Below are positions 18,845 through 27,597 of a stretch of DNA of 64,000 nucleotides, in pieces. The stretch spans positions 55,735 to 119,734 of the forward strand of contig NZ_RFFL01000005.1 in NCBI RefSeq assembly GCF_003696285.1, read 5' to 3'. Made by a program: the position numbers and the translations under genes. How positions within the stretch are numbered: position 1 is the first letter of the stretch; every line of letters begins with the position of its first letter. Below the pieces are notes generated by a model. The model did not search any database, was not told the DNA's origin, and worked only from the letters and a program-made list of their open reading frames with translations. This stretch comes from Stutzerimonas nitrititolerans. Its GTDB lineage: Bacteria > Pseudomonadota > Gammaproteobacteria > Pseudomonadales > Pseudomonadaceae.

Positions 18845-19630
18845 TTACAGCTGCTGGGTCACGAAGGACAACATCTGGTCGGCGGTGGAAATGACCTTCG
18901 AGTTCATCTCGTAGGCGCGCTGCGTGGTGATCATGTTTACCAGCTCCTCGACGACGCTGACGTTGGAGTTTTCCAGGGTGTTCTGCAGCACCGTGCCCAG
19001 GCCGTTGAGGCCCGGCGTGCTGACCTGGGGCGCGCCACTGGCCGCGGTCTCCAGGAACAGGTTGTTGCCCATCGCCTGCAAACCGGCCGGGTTGACGAAG
19101 TCGGCCGTCTGCAGGTTGCCGATGATCTGCGGCGCGGGGTTGCCCAGGGTGGTGACCGAAACGGTGCCATCTTCACCGACGGTGAAGGTCTGGGTTTCCG
19201 GCGGCACGACGATGGCCGGCTCCAGCGCATAGCCGTTGGACGTGACGATCTGGCCGTCGGCATTCAGGTGGAAACTGCCGTCGCGCGAGTAGGAAAGGGT
19301 GCCGTCGGGCAACAGCACCTGGAAGAAGCCGCGCCCGTTGATAGCCATGTCCAGCGGCTGCTCGGTGGTCTGCAGGCTGCCGGCGGTGAACTGCTTCTGC
19401 GTACCGACGATACGCACCCCGGTACCCAGCTGCAGACCGGACGGCAGTTCGCTGTCCTGGGTCGACTGCCCGCCCGGCTGGCGACGAATCTGATAGAGCA
19501 GGTCCTGGAATTCGGCCCGGTCTTTCTTGAAGCCGGTGGTGGATACGTTGGCCAGGTTGTTGGAAATGGTGGTCAGGTTCATGTCCTGGGCGGACAAACC
19601 GGTCTTACTCACCCAAAGTGCTGGAAGCAT
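18845..19630 (-). CDS. flgG: Flagellar distal rod protein FlgG
   Basis: 261 residues, standard length. The N-terminus [20 protein letters not shown] and [20 protein letters not shown] is the rod-protein signature. The C-terminal helix includes [20 protein letters not shown]. It polymerises into the distal rod that crosses the outer-membrane bushing. Follows flgF after 42 bases. Confidence 0.97.
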   Translation of the reverse strand: MLPALWVSKTGLSAQDMNLTTISNNLANVSTTGFKKDRAEFQDLLYQIRRQPGGQSTQDSELPSGLQLGTGVRIVGTQKQFTAGSLQTTEQPLDMAINGRGFFQVLLPDGTLSYSRDGSFHLNADGQIVTSNGYALEPAIVVPPETQTFTVGEDGTVSVTTLGNPAPQIIGNLQTADFVNPAGLQAMGNNLFLETAASGAPQVSTPGLNGLGTVLQNTLENSNVSVVEELVNMITTQRAYEMNSKVISTADQMLSFVTQQL

Positions 19631-19672
19631 GGTCTTCTCCTGGTGCGCCGCTCATCGGCGCAACGTCTTGAA

Positions 19673-20413
19673 TTAGCTGATCTGAAGGATTCGGGCTGCC
19701 GCGGCGCCGTCTTCTTCGGCGGTGCGCATCATCTTCACGTGGAGTTCGAATTGCCGGGCCAGCGCCAGCATCGAGGTCATTTCGGCGACCGCATTGACGT
19801 TGCTCGTTTCGAGAAAGCCGGAGGTCACCCGCACTGCGGCATCCGCCTCGACCGGCTGCCCGTCCTTCATGCGAATCATGCCGTCGGTGCCCTTCTCCAA
19901 TTGCTTCGGATCGGGATTGACGAGTTTGAGCCGATCGACCGTGACGACGACGTTCGGATCCTCGCCAAGGGCGCGAATGCTGATGGAGCCATCGTGGCCG
20001 ACCTCGACCTTCTCTTCCGGCGGAATGGCAATCGGCCCGGCATTGCCCATCACCGGCAGACCATCGCCAGTACGCAGCATGCCGAGGGTGTCGATCTTCA
20101 GGCTCCCGGTGCGTACGTAGGCTTCGCTACCATCCGGCGCCTGCACGGCGATCCATCCTTCACCTTCGACGGCCACATCGAGATCGCGCCCGGTTTCCTG
20201 CAGGGTTCCCGAGGAAAAGTCGGTACCGGGCCGCTCGGTCATCGCGTAGACGCGCGCCGGAAAACTGTCGCCGAACACCTGCATGGAACGCGCCTGCTCG
20301 AAGTCGCGGCGAAACCCGGTGGTTGAAATATTCGCCAGGTTGTTCGCGTGCGCCTGCTGGGCGCGCGCGTTCTGGCTGGCACCGGTCATGGCCACATACA
20401 ACATCTTGTCCAT
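19673..20413 (-). CDS. flgF: Flagellar proximal rod protein FlgF
   Basis: 246 residues. Rod signature NNLANISTTGFRRDFEQARS follows the N-terminus; the C-terminal helix is NAVAEMTSMLALARQFELHV. It is the first gene of the flgFGHIJKL transcription unit, since a perfect sigma54 site lies 54-68 bases upstream and a terminator lies between it and flgE. Confidence 0.96.
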   Translation of the reverse strand: MDKMLYVAMTGASQNARAQQAHANNLANISTTGFRRDFEQARSMQVFGDSFPARVYAMTERPGTDFSSGTLQETGRDLDVAVEGEGWIAVQAPDGSEAYVRTGSLKIDTLGMLRTGDGLPVMGNAGPIAIPPEEKVEVGHDGSISIRALGEDPNVVVTVDRLKLVNPDPKQLEKGTDGMIRMKDGQPVEADAAVRVTSGFLETSNVNAVAEMTSMLALARQFELHVKMMRTAEEDGAAAARILQIS

Positions 20414-20466
20414 GAAAACCTCCGTGACTCGGGATTGACGTCGAAGCGTATTTGAGCTGAATCAAA

Positions 20467-20481
20467 GCAAGCGACGTGCCA
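20467..20481 (-). promoter_or_regulatory. Sigma54 (RpoN) promoter of flgFGHIJKL
   Basis: On the minus strand the sequence reads TGGCACGTCGCTTGC, an exact match to the RpoN -24/-12 consensus TGGCACG-N4-TTGC. Transcription would start near 20455, about 42 bases before the flgF ATG. Known pseudomonad biology links such sites to FleQ/FleR activation. Confidence 0.88.
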
Positions 20482-20532
20482 GCGCCATTGATTACTAGCA
20501 ACCCGTTGATCTAAAAAGAGTTCTCTGAAAAA

Positions 20533-20558
20533 GAAAAAGACCCGGATGGGTCTTTTTC
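20533..20558. terminator. Intrinsic terminator between flgE and flgF units
   Basis: AAAAAGACCC (20534-20543) pairs with GGGTCTTTTT (20548-20557) with a 4-base loop, T-rich on both strands. It ends the flgBCDE transcript on the minus strand. Confidence 0.9.
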
Positions 20559-20614
20559 GGCATCGACGGCGGAATACTGCCAGTAGCGGCAATCGATGAT
20601 TGCCGCCGTCAGCA

Positions 20615-22114
20615 TCAGCGCAGGTTGATGATGGTCTGGGTGATGGCGCTTTCGGTTTCGATGGTCTTGGCGTTCGCCTGGTAGTTGCGCTGAGCCACGA
20701 TCAGGTTGACCAACTGATCCGACAATTCGACGTTGGAGTCTTCCAGCGCACCGGCCTGCAGCGCGCCCAGCGTGCCGGAACCCGGCGTGCCGACCACCGG
20801 CTCGCCGGATTCGAAGGATTGCACCCACTGCGTCTTACCCACCGGTGTCAGCCCCTGCACGTTGGCGAAGTTGGCGAGGATGATCTGACCCTGCACCTTG
20901 GACTGACCGTTGGTATAGCGCGCGAAGATCACGCCGGTATCGTCGATTTCCAGGCCGGCCAGCTCGCCGGTGGTGTAGCCATCCTGGGCGACGCTATTCA
21001 CCGCGAAAGCACTGGCGAACTGGGACGACTTGGAGAAATCCAGAACGATGCCGTCCGGGTTGGCCAGGGCGCCATTGGGCGACCAAGTAGCCGGAGTTGC
21101 GCCATTGGAAATGGCCGGAACCCAACCACCAGAGGGTGGATTACCGGTAGCGGCATTGAGGGTCACCTTGTTTGTTCCATGATCAATGCTGAACAGCTCC
21201 GTAGCCTCGTCGCCAGTAATGCTCTGCAGTGCACCCGATGCATCGAAAGCAAGCCCCAGAACGTATGGCTGCGTCCCGGTGGGATCAGCCGGATTGCGGC
21301 CGTCGATCAGCACCTTCATATCCCAGCTGTTGGCTCCGGTCTTGACGAAATACTGCGTCATGACGTGGGCATTGCCCTGGGAGTCGTAGACGTTGAGCGA
21401 TGTGGAGTTGTTGTAGGTGGTCGGATCGGTCGGGTCGAAGGTGGCGTTGGCCTCGGCGAGCGCCAGGGACGCATCGGCGGCCCAGTTATCGGCTTCCATT
21501 GCCGCGATAGCGGCTTCCCGATCTGCGGCGCCGTTGTCGATCCGTTGCTGGACTTCAGCTTCATACTGGCGATCCAACTCGGCGTCATAAGTCGTCTGCC
21601 AGGTCACCGGCGACTTCAGCGTCGAGTTCAGATTGAAGGCGGTATTGATCGTACTGGTCGCCTTCGGCTCCTGGTTGGTGGTCTGGATCTGCAGATCACC
21701 TACCACACCGTTTTGCAGGTTGCCGTTGCCGTCCACCGGAAAACCCTGCAGCTTGTAGCCGAAGTTGTCGACCAGGAAGCCTTCGCGATCGGTGCCGAAG
21801 TAACCGGCACGGGTATAGCTCACCGCACCGTTGTTGCTGACCTGGAAGAAGCCGTTGCCGTTGATCGCCAGGTCCAGCGCATTCTGCGTGTAGTTGATGT
21901 TGCCCTGGTTGAACTGCTGGGAAATGTTGGACATCAGCACGCCGCTGCCCTGCGGGTTCTTGCCGGTGCCCAGCACGGACGCCGCATAGACGTCGGAAAA
22001 CTCCGCCCGCGATTGCTTGAAGCCGACCGTACCGGCGTTGGCGATGTTGTTGCCGGTTACGTTGAGATCCTTGCTGGCGGCACGCAGGCCGCTGAGACCG
22101 ATATTGAACGACAT
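20615..22114 (-). CDS. flgE: Flagellar hook protein FlgE
   Basis: 499 residues, about 100 longer than enterobacterial FlgE, the extra length being in the variable surface domain. The N-terminus MSFNIGLSGLRAASKDLNVT, GNNIANAGTVGFKQSRAEF and C-terminal SNVELSDQLVNLIVAQRNYQ are hook-protein signatures. It is last in flgBCDE and is followed by a terminator. Confidence 0.97.
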   Translation of the reverse strand: MSFNIGLSGLRAASKDLNVTGNNIANAGTVGFKQSRAEFSDVYAASVLGTGKNPQGSGVLMSNISQQFNQGNINYTQNALDLAINGNGFFQVSNNGAVSYTRAGYFGTDREGFLVDNFGYKLQGFPVDGNGNLQNGVVGDLQIQTTNQEPKATSTINTAFNLNSTLKSPVTWQTTYDAELDRQYEAEVQQRIDNGAADREAAIAAMEADNWAADASLALAEANATFDPTDPTTYNNSTSLNVYDSQGNAHVMTQYFVKTGANSWDMKVLIDGRNPADPTGTQPYVLGLAFDASGALQSITGDEATELFSIDHGTNKVTLNAATGNPPSGGWVPAISNGATPATWSPNGALANPDGIVLDFSKSSQFASAFAVNSVAQDGYTTGELAGLEIDDTGVIFARYTNGQSKVQGQIILANFANVQGLTPVGKTQWVQSFESGEPVVGTPGSGTLGALQAGALEDSNVELSDQLVNLIVAQRNYQANAKTIETESAITQTIINLR

Positions 22115-22156
22115 GAATGCTCCTTCGCCGGAACTGCCGGCAGTTACGGACGATGG

Positions 22157-22834
22157 TTACTGGCCGATGACCTGTACATGGGAAAGCGGAACGCTGCCGA
22201 GCCCGGCGAGATTGAGCATCAGCTCGCTGCCTCCCAGGGTCACGCTGTCGACGTTCGCCGGCAGCAGGGTGTAGAGCGCCTTGGTCTCGCCTTCGTAGGT
22301 GGCTTGTGCCTCGAATTTATAGGTTCCAGGCGGCAAGGTATTGCCGCTGGCATCCTTGCCGTCCCACATGAAGGAGATGTTCCCCGCTTCCTGCTGGCCC
22401 ATGTTGATCCGGTTGACCACCGCCCCCGTATCGTCATAGACGTTGACGTAGACGTTACTGCTGCTGACGGGCAATACCATGCTGGCCTTGAAGGTCTCGC
22501 TGGTATCCACCACCGCCTTGTCGGTCGGGACTATCACCTTGCGCCCGACCAGCGAGGACGCCTGCAGCGCCTGGGAGGACTGGTAGCCGGAAAGCAGGGT
22601 TTCCATGCTGGTGTTCAGCTTCTCGATACCCTCGACCTGGCTGAACTGCGCCAGCTGGGCAATGAATTCGCCATTCTCCTGCGGCTCCAGCGGGTTCTGG
22701 TTGTTCAGCTGGGCTACCAGCAACTCGAGGAATTCGTTCTTGCCGAGATCGTTGCCCTTGACCTCACGATCCTGCCCGAACTGATATTGATCGAGTACCG
22801 AACTGGTGCCGCCGACGCCGTTTGTAGTGCTCAT
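22157..22834 (-). CDS. flgD: Flagellar hook capping protein FlgD
   Basis: 225 residues; scaffold needed for hook polymerisation. The N-terminal conserved block LGKNEFLELLVAQLNNQNPL is diagnostic, and a Tudor/FnIII-like C-terminal part (ISFMWDGKDASGNTLPPGTY) follows. Located between flgC and flgE. Confidence 0.96.
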   Translation of the reverse strand: MSTTNGVGGTSSVLDQYQFGQDREVKGNDLGKNEFLELLVAQLNNQNPLEPQENGEFIAQLAQFSQVEGIEKLNTSMETLLSGYQSSQALQASSLVGRKVIVPTDKAVVDTSETFKASMVLPVSSSNVYVNVYDDTGAVVNRINMGQQEAGNISFMWDGKDASGNTLPPGTYKFEAQATYEGETKALYTLLPANVDSVTLGGSELMLNLAGLGSVPLSHVQVIGQ

Positions 22835-22853
22835 GCGTGTGCTCTCGTAGGGA

Positions 22854-23297
22854 TCACTGACCCAGGGTCAGAACTTTCTGCAGCATGGTCTTGGCCGTGT
22901 TCATCAGTTCGGCATTGGTCTGGAACGAGCGGCTGGCCGAGATCATGTCGGCCATCTCTTCCACCACGTTGACGTTCGGGTAGTACACGTAACCCTCTTC
23001 GTTCGCCGCCGGATGGTCAGGCTCGTAGCGGGCCTGCAGCTCGCTTTGATCTTCCACCACGCCGAGCACCTGAACACCCGCGCCAGCCTGGTCCTGCCCG
23101 GCGAAGAGGGATTCGCTCGGAGCACCGCTGGCCTGCTGCAGGACGGTCGCGAACACTGGATGACGGGCCCGGTAGGTCTGGTCGACGCTGGAGGAAACCG
23201 TCTCGGCGTTGGCGATGTTGCTGGAAATGGTATTCAGGCGAGTGCTCTGGGCACTCATGCCGCTACCGGCAATATTGAAGACACTGCTGAGTGACAT
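22854..23297 (-). CDS. flgC: Flagellar proximal rod protein FlgC
   Basis: 147 residues. I start at ATG 23297 (MSLSSVFNIAGSGMSAQSTR), since a longer in-frame reading merely translates flgB out of frame. The rod signature NTISSNIANAETV and C-terminal NVNVVEEMADMISASRSFQ are present. It lies 14 bases after flgB. Confidence 0.96.
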   Translation of the reverse strand: MSLSSVFNIAGSGMSAQSTRLNTISSNIANAETVSSSVDQTYRARHPVFATVLQQASGAPSESLFAGQDQAGAGVQVLGVVEDQSELQARYEPDHPAANEEGYVYYPNVNVVEEMADMISASRSFQTNAELMNTAKTMLQKVLTLGQ

Positions 23298-23311
23298 GGG
23301 CACTGCTCCTT

Positions 23312-23719
23312 TTATTCGCCGCGCAGGGCGCTCATGAGCCCTTTGAACTTGCTGTTGAGCAAGGTAAAGCTCGCCTGGAAGTCGATGGCATTTTCCGCGT
23401 AGGTGGATTGCTCGATCTGCAGATCGACGGTGTTCTGATCCAGCGACGCATGATGAGGCGTGCGGAAACGCAACGAGGGATCGGCGATTTCCAGCCCTTC
23501 GGCGGCAATGTGCTTTTCGTTGGTGAGATTGACGCCGAAGCTGCCCTGCTGGCTCTTGGCAGCCTGCGCGGCCAGGACACTGCTGAACTCCAGGTCCCGC
23601 GCCTTGTAGTTGGGGGTATCGGCGTTGGCGATGTTGTTGGCCAGCACCTCGGCACGCTGGGCCCGAAAGCCCAACGCCTTCTCGTGAATCCCCAACGCCT
23701 TGTCGAAACTGATGCTCAT
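23312..23719 (-). CDS. flgB: Flagellar proximal rod protein FlgB
   Basis: 135 residues, normal length; the rod signature is VLANNIANADTPNYKARDLE. First gene of flgBCDE, preceded by a perfect sigma54 promoter. Confidence 0.96.
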   Translation of the reverse strand: MSISFDKALGIHEKALGFRAQRAEVLANNIANADTPNYKARDLEFSSVLAAQAAKSQQGSFGVNLTNEKHIAAEGLEIADPSLRFRTPHHASLDQNTVDLQIEQSTYAENAIDFQASFTLLNSKFKGLMSALRGE

Positions 23720-23764
23720 GCTCTGGCCCCTCTGCCGGATACAGGTCTGCTTGGCAAACCTTCA

Positions 23765-23779
23765 GCAAGGGCCGTGCCA
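23765..23779 (-). promoter_or_regulatory. Sigma54 (RpoN) promoter of flgBCDE
   Basis: The minus strand reads TGGCACGGCCCTTGC, a full match to TGGCACG-N4-TTGC. The predicted start near 23753 leaves a ~35-base leader before flgB. The 160 bases upstream, to cheR, could hold activator sites; I cannot identify one reliably. Confidence 0.9.
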
Positions 23780-23942
23780 TCCAGGCAAAGCATTGAAATA
23801 CAAGGAGATTCCAGAAGCAGGAAGCTGCCAACCGTCAAAAAGCGGCAAGTTGCTTCCGATCATTTGCCGCTGTTATCGCCGCAGCCGACATTTTTCTGCC
23901 GCCCCGACGGCAACTACTTCGAGCACAGCTCGGAGGACGCCG

Positions 23943-24767
23943 CTACTTGGCCTTGTAGATGATTCCCGGGCTGCACTGCACCATCTGGTACAGCTCGGGT
24001 AAACCGTTGAGTGCCTCGGAGGCGCCGAGAAACAGGTATCCGCCCGGCTTCAAGGTGGCGTGAATGCGCCTGAGAATGTCCTTCTTCACGTCCGCCGAAA
24101 AGTAGATCAGCACGTTGCGGCAGAATACGATGTCGAACTTGCCCAGGACCGCGTAGCTGTCCAGCAGATTCAAGGCGCGGAATTCGACCCGGCTGCGAAT
24201 GGCCGGCTTGACAGCCCATCGGCCCGGCGCCTTCACATCGAAATAACGCTGCAGGCGCTCGGTGGACAGGCCGCGCGCAATCGCCAGGCTGTCGTATTCA
24301 GCCGTCTTGCAAGCCGCGAGCATGGTGCTCGACAGCTCGGTAGCAACAATCTGCACCCCCGTCTTGCCGACGCTCGGATTGTTTCGCTCGTACTCGTCGA
24401 TGGTCATCGACAACGAATAGGGCTCCTGCCCCGACGAACAGGCCGCGGACCAGATGCGCAAACGCTGGCCCGGAGCATTCTTGAGCAACTCCGGTAGGAC
24501 GCGGTTCTTGAGCACCTCGAACGGATAGGCATCGCGAAACCAGAGCGTCTCGTTGGTCGTCATCGCATCGACCACCTGCTCGCGCAAGCCACTGCGCGGC
24601 TGGGCCTGGATCTTGCGCACCAGATCACCCAGGCTCTTCAGACCCTGCTGCTCCATCAGCTTGTTGAGACGGCTGGACACCAGATATTGCTTGTTGCTGC
24701 CCAACAGAATGCCGCACGACTTCTCGAGAAATACGCGGAACTGATCGAAATCCAGATCACCTGACAC
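23943..24767 (-). CDS. cheR: Chemotaxis protein methyltransferase CheR
   Basis: 274 residues; transfers methyl groups from SAM to glutamates of chemoreceptors. An N-terminal helical domain (about 1-75) precedes the SAM-binding domain with RIWSAACSSGQEPYSLSM (motif I) and FDIVFCRNVLIYFS. The start appears to be GTG at 24767 with GAGGCG upstream. It follows cheV in the same direction, upstream of flgB; this cheV-cheR-flgB linkage is typical of pseudomonads. Confidence 0.95.
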   Translation of the reverse strand: MSGDLDFDQFRVFLEKSCGILLGSNKQYLVSSRLNKLMEQQGLKSLGDLVRKIQAQPRSGLREQVVDAMTTNETLWFRDAYPFEVLKNRVLPELLKNAPGQRLRIWSAACSSGQEPYSLSMTIDEYERNNPSVGKTGVQIVATELSSTMLAACKTAEYDSLAIARGLSTERLQRYFDVKAPGRWAVKPAIRSRVEFRALNLLDSYAVLGKFDIVFCRNVLIYFSADVKKDILRRIHATLKPGGYLFLGASEALNGLPELYQMVQCSPGIIYKAK

Positions 24768-24806
24768 TAAAAATACGCCTCATCAAAGGTATTGAGAGGA
24801 CAAGCC

Positions 24807-25739
24807 TCAGTTGCCATCCGTGCTTCGAATTCGCTCTACCACACGCTTCGCCAAATCATCGGGCTGGAATTTGGCCAGGAAATCATCCGCCCCTACCCGC
24901 CTGACCATCGTCTGGTTGAACACCCCCGAAAGCGAAGTATGCAAGAGAACGTGCATGTCCTGCATGGCCGGGTTCTGGCGGACCTCGGTGGTCAGCGTAT
25001 AACCGTCCATTTCCGGCATCTCGATATCGGAGATCATCATGATGAATTCCTCCGACGGTTTCTTGCCCTCGGCCACCAGCTCTCTCAGATAAGTCAGCGC
25101 CTGACGGCCATCGTTGCGCGCGACCACTTCGATCCCCAGGTTCTGCAAGCACCGCACCACCTGCTTGCGCGCAACCGAAGAGTCATCGACCACCAGCACC
25201 TTGCAGGAAGCCGCGCGCGTTCCCGCCGCGGTGCCCAGGACCTCGATCGAGACCACCTCCGACATCGGCGCCGCCTCGGCCAGAACCTTCTCCACATCGA
25301 TGATCTCGACCATCTGGTTATCGATATGGGTCACTGCGGTCAGATAATGATCCCGCCCGACGCCGCTGGGTGGCGGCAGGATATCGGCCCAGTTCATGTT
25401 GACGATCCGCTCCACGGAGCGGACCAGGAAACCCAGCACCTGAGTGTTGTATTCGGCGATGATGACGAAGCTATTGGACAGATCCTCGAGCGCCGGCTTG
25501 CCGGTGGCGAGCGAAAGATCGAGGATCGAAAGCGTGCTACCGCGAATGTTCGCGACACCGCGCACCACCGGGCTGGACTTGGGCATGTGCGTCAAGCGCG
25601 GGCATTGCAGAACTTCCTTGACCTTGAAAACGTTGATGCCATAGAGCTGCTTGTCATCCAGACGAAACAGCAGAAGTTCCAGACGGTTCTGCCCGACCAA
25701 TTGCGTGCGCTGGTTAACCGAATCCAATACACCGGCCAT
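24807..25739 (-). CDS. cheV: Chemotaxis coupling protein CheV (CheW-receiver fusion)
   Basis: 310 residues: a CheW-like domain (about 10-165) fused to a response-regulator receiver domain (about 185-305). The receiver carries VLVVDDSS (acidic pocket), the phosphoacceptor Asp in MMISDIEMPEMDG, and a Lys in FLAKF. CheV couples receptors to CheA and is thought to adapt by phosphorylation. Start at ATG 25739 (MAGVLDSVNQ). Divergent from flgA. Confidence 0.94.
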   Translation of the reverse strand: MAGVLDSVNQRTQLVGQNRLELLLFRLDDKQLYGINVFKVKEVLQCPRLTHMPKSSPVVRGVANIRGSTLSILDLSLATGKPALEDLSNSFVIIAEYNTQVLGFLVRSVERIVNMNWADILPPPSGVGRDHYLTAVTHIDNQMVEIIDVEKVLAEAAPMSEVVSIEVLGTAAGTRAASCKVLVVDDSSVARKQVVRCLQNLGIEVVARNDGRQALTYLRELVAEGKKPSEEFIMMISDIEMPEMDGYTLTTEVRQNPAMQDMHVLLHTSLSGVFNQTMVRRVGADDFLAKFQPDDLAKRVVERIRSTDGN

Positions 25740-25784
25740 GCCAGTTTTCCTCTTGCTTGGTGATGGGCGATACGCGTCAGACAG

Positions 25785-25799
25785 CGGCACGCACCTTGC
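25785..25799 (+). promoter_or_regulatory. Near-consensus sigma54 promoter facing flgA
   Basis: CGGCACGCACCTTGC differs from TGGCACG-N4-TTGC only at the first base. The predicted transcription start (about 25811) falls right at the flgA ATG (25812), giving an almost leaderless mRNA, which weakens confidence in either the promoter or the start codon. Confidence 0.5.
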
Positions 25800-25811
25800 T
25801 TTGAATGGAAC

Positions 25812-26564
25812 ATGAGCGAACAAACGACTTTTTTCCGACGCTTCGGCAAGCTGCTTTGCAACGCCATCTTTCTACCGGCCTTGCTCGGCCTGAGCCAGTT
25901 AGTCGATGCAGCAGCCGTAACACGGCCTCAGCAGCTTATCGACGTCACCCGCGACTTTCTTGAGCAAAGCGTCACGGACTATTTGCAGCGTAGCCAAATT
26001 CAGGGCCGTCATGAAGTCGAAGTAACCCGCCTGGATCCTCGCCTGCGCCTGGCCCAGTGTGACACGCCCCTGAGCACCAGACTGGAAAGCCCTGCCCAGC
26101 CGGTCGGCCGAACCACCGTAAGGGTCAGTTGCGAGGGCAGTTCGCCTTGGTCGATTTTCGTTCCCGCACAGGTGCATCTGTATCGGGAAGTTATCGTGGC
26201 GAGTCGACCGCTCAAACGAGACAGCGTACTCAGCGCGGCCGACGTCACCCTGGCCGAACGGGACGTGGGCCTGCTCAACCAGGGCTATCTGACGGAACTC
26301 GACCAGGCCGTGGGCAACAAGCTGACGCGCGGCAGCCAACCGCATCAGGTCATAACCCCCAATCAGATTTCTCTGGCCGAGATCGTGCGCAAGGGCGACC
26401 AGGTCGTAATCACTGCCAAAAACGCTGCGATTAATGTGAGAATGCCTGGCGAAGCAATGGACGACGGGGCACTTGGTGAGCAGATCAGGGTCAAGAATGT
26501 ACGCTCCGGACGAACCGTCAAGGCCCGCGTGGTCGGTGCCGGGCATGTAGAGGTCGCCATGTAA
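25812..26564 (+). CDS. flgA: Flagellar P-ring assembly chaperone FlgA
   Basis: 250 residues with an N-terminal signal region (LLCNAIFLPALLGLSQLVDA) and a SAF-like C-terminal half (VIVASRPLKRDSVLSAADVT; IRVKNVRSGRTVKARVVGAG). It assists FlgI polymerisation in the periplasm. It lies divergent from cheV and upstream of flgM-flgN. No good ribosome site is seen before ATG 25812, though no closer start would keep the signal peptide. Confidence 0.93.
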   Translation: MSEQTTFFRRFGKLLCNAIFLPALLGLSQLVDAAAVTRPQQLIDVTRDFLEQSVTDYLQRSQIQGRHEVEVTRLDPRLRLAQCDTPLSTRLESPAQPVGRTTVRVSCEGSSPWSIFVPAQVHLYREVIVASRPLKRDSVLSAADVTLAERDVGLLNQGYLTELDQAVGNKLTRGSQPHQVITPNQISLAEIVRKGDQVVITAKNAAINVRMPGEAMDDGALGEQIRVKNVRSGRTVKARVVGAGHVEVAM

Positions 26565-26607
26565 ATGGCGACTGTTGCTCATTCGCGATTAAGCCTGTCA
26601 AAAAGAC

Positions 26608-26634
26608 TAAAGTTTTTTTCGGTACTGCCGAAAA
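26608..26634 (+). promoter_or_regulatory. FliA (sigma28) promoter of flgM
   Basis: TAAAGTTT (26608-26615), 11 bases, then GCCGAAAA (26627-26634) matches the sigma28 consensus TAAAGTTT-N11-GCCGATAA at 15 of 16 positions. It lies about 36 bases before flgM, so flgM is made both by read-through and by the sigma factor it inhibits. Confidence 0.85.
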
Positions 26635-26669
26635 GCAGGCAAGCGTCCTGACTTCTTCGAGGTTTCACC

Positions 26670-27002
26670 ATGGTTATCGACTTCAATCGCCCCAATAGCG
26701 CAGCCGGCCCCACCGGCGGACGCAGCGGCAACGTACAGAACAGCGGCGGCCCCACCGCACCTCAGGCACCTTCAGCCGATAGCGCTCGAAACGTCCCGGG
26801 CAACAACGTTGCCGCTGGCGAGAACGTTCAACTGAGCCTTGAAGCACAACGCCTGCAACAGGCGGCGGAGAAGCTGAACGATCAACCATCCGTCGACCAG
26901 GAGCGTGTTGCCCGGTTGAAACAAGCCATTGCTGATGGCAGTTATCAGGTCGACAATCAACGCGTGGCGAGCAAGCTGCTGGCGTTCGAAAGCCAGCGCT
27001 GA
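26670..27002 (+). CDS. flgM: Anti-sigma28 factor FlgM
   Basis: 110 residues. The N-terminal half is low-complexity (Gly/Ser/Pro/Ala-rich, likely disordered, suited to export through the flagellar channel). The C-terminal half ([28 protein letters not shown]) is the FliA-binding region. Its own FliA promoter lies just upstream and flgN follows. Confidence 0.94.
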   Translation: MVIDFNRPNSAAGPTGGRSGNVQNSGGPTAPQAPSADSARNVPGNNVAAGENVQLSLEAQRLQQAAEKLNDQPSVDQERVARLKQAIADGSYQVDNQRVASKLLAFESQR

Positions 27003-27048
27003 ATCGTAACGCCACACGATGGTCGGACGCCCGCCCATAGAGGCCGTA

Positions 27049-27519
27049 ATGCAAGATACAGCGCTACTCCAACAGTTCATCGACGATATCGGCATTGCCG
27101 AGCAACTACTTGAACTGACGAATCGCGAATACCAGACGCTGAGCGAGCGCAATCTCGTCGAACTGGAAAAACTGCTCACGCAGAAACAGAGCCTGCTGGC
27201 ACTTCTCGGTCAGCATGCCACCCTCCGCAGCCAGGCCCTTGCTGCACGTCAATTGAGTGCCGATCGCAGTGGTCTCGAAGCCTTCTGCGCCACATCCCCA
27301 AGCGGCACGGACATCCTCGAACAGGCAGGCAAACTGGAAAAGTTGCTGGCTGACTGCCGTACCGCCAATGAGCGCAACGGCCAACTCATTCGCACCAACC
27401 AGGCCGCCGTCGGCAGCATGCTGAACATCCTCCAGGGCAGCAATCAAGCGCCGAACCTGTATGACCGTCGTGGCGGAGCGGCGAAAACATCTCATCAGCG
27501 CCCATTAAGTCAGGCTTGA
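27049..27519 (+). CDS. flgN: Flagellar export chaperone FlgN
   Basis: 156-residue, nearly all-helical protein with Gln/Leu/Glu-rich heptad-like character (LLQQFIDDIGIAEQLLELTN; LEKLLTQKQSLLALLGQH). FlgN escorts FlgK and FlgL to the export gate. ATG 27049 is preceded by AGAGG; ATG at 27019 is a poorer choice. Co-directional with flgM. Confidence 0.92.
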   Translation: MQDTALLQQFIDDIGIAEQLLELTNREYQTLSERNLVELEKLLTQKQSLLALLGQHATLRSQALAARQLSADRSGLEAFCATSPSGTDILEQAGKLEKLLADCRTANERNGQLIRTNQAAVGSMLNILQGSNQAPNLYDRRGGAAKTSHQRPLSQA

Positions 27520-27597
27520 TTGTCCTCGCCAGCAAATGGTGATGGCACAATGCTATGCTTTCATTGATATCAATCAAATGCCGGAGAGCATTGCAAA

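Noticed and set aside
27556..27590. TGGCACAATGCTATGC before flgZ as a sigma54 promoter
   Set aside because: The -12 TTGC is replaced and spacing is wrong relative to the two perfect sites nearby; match too poor.
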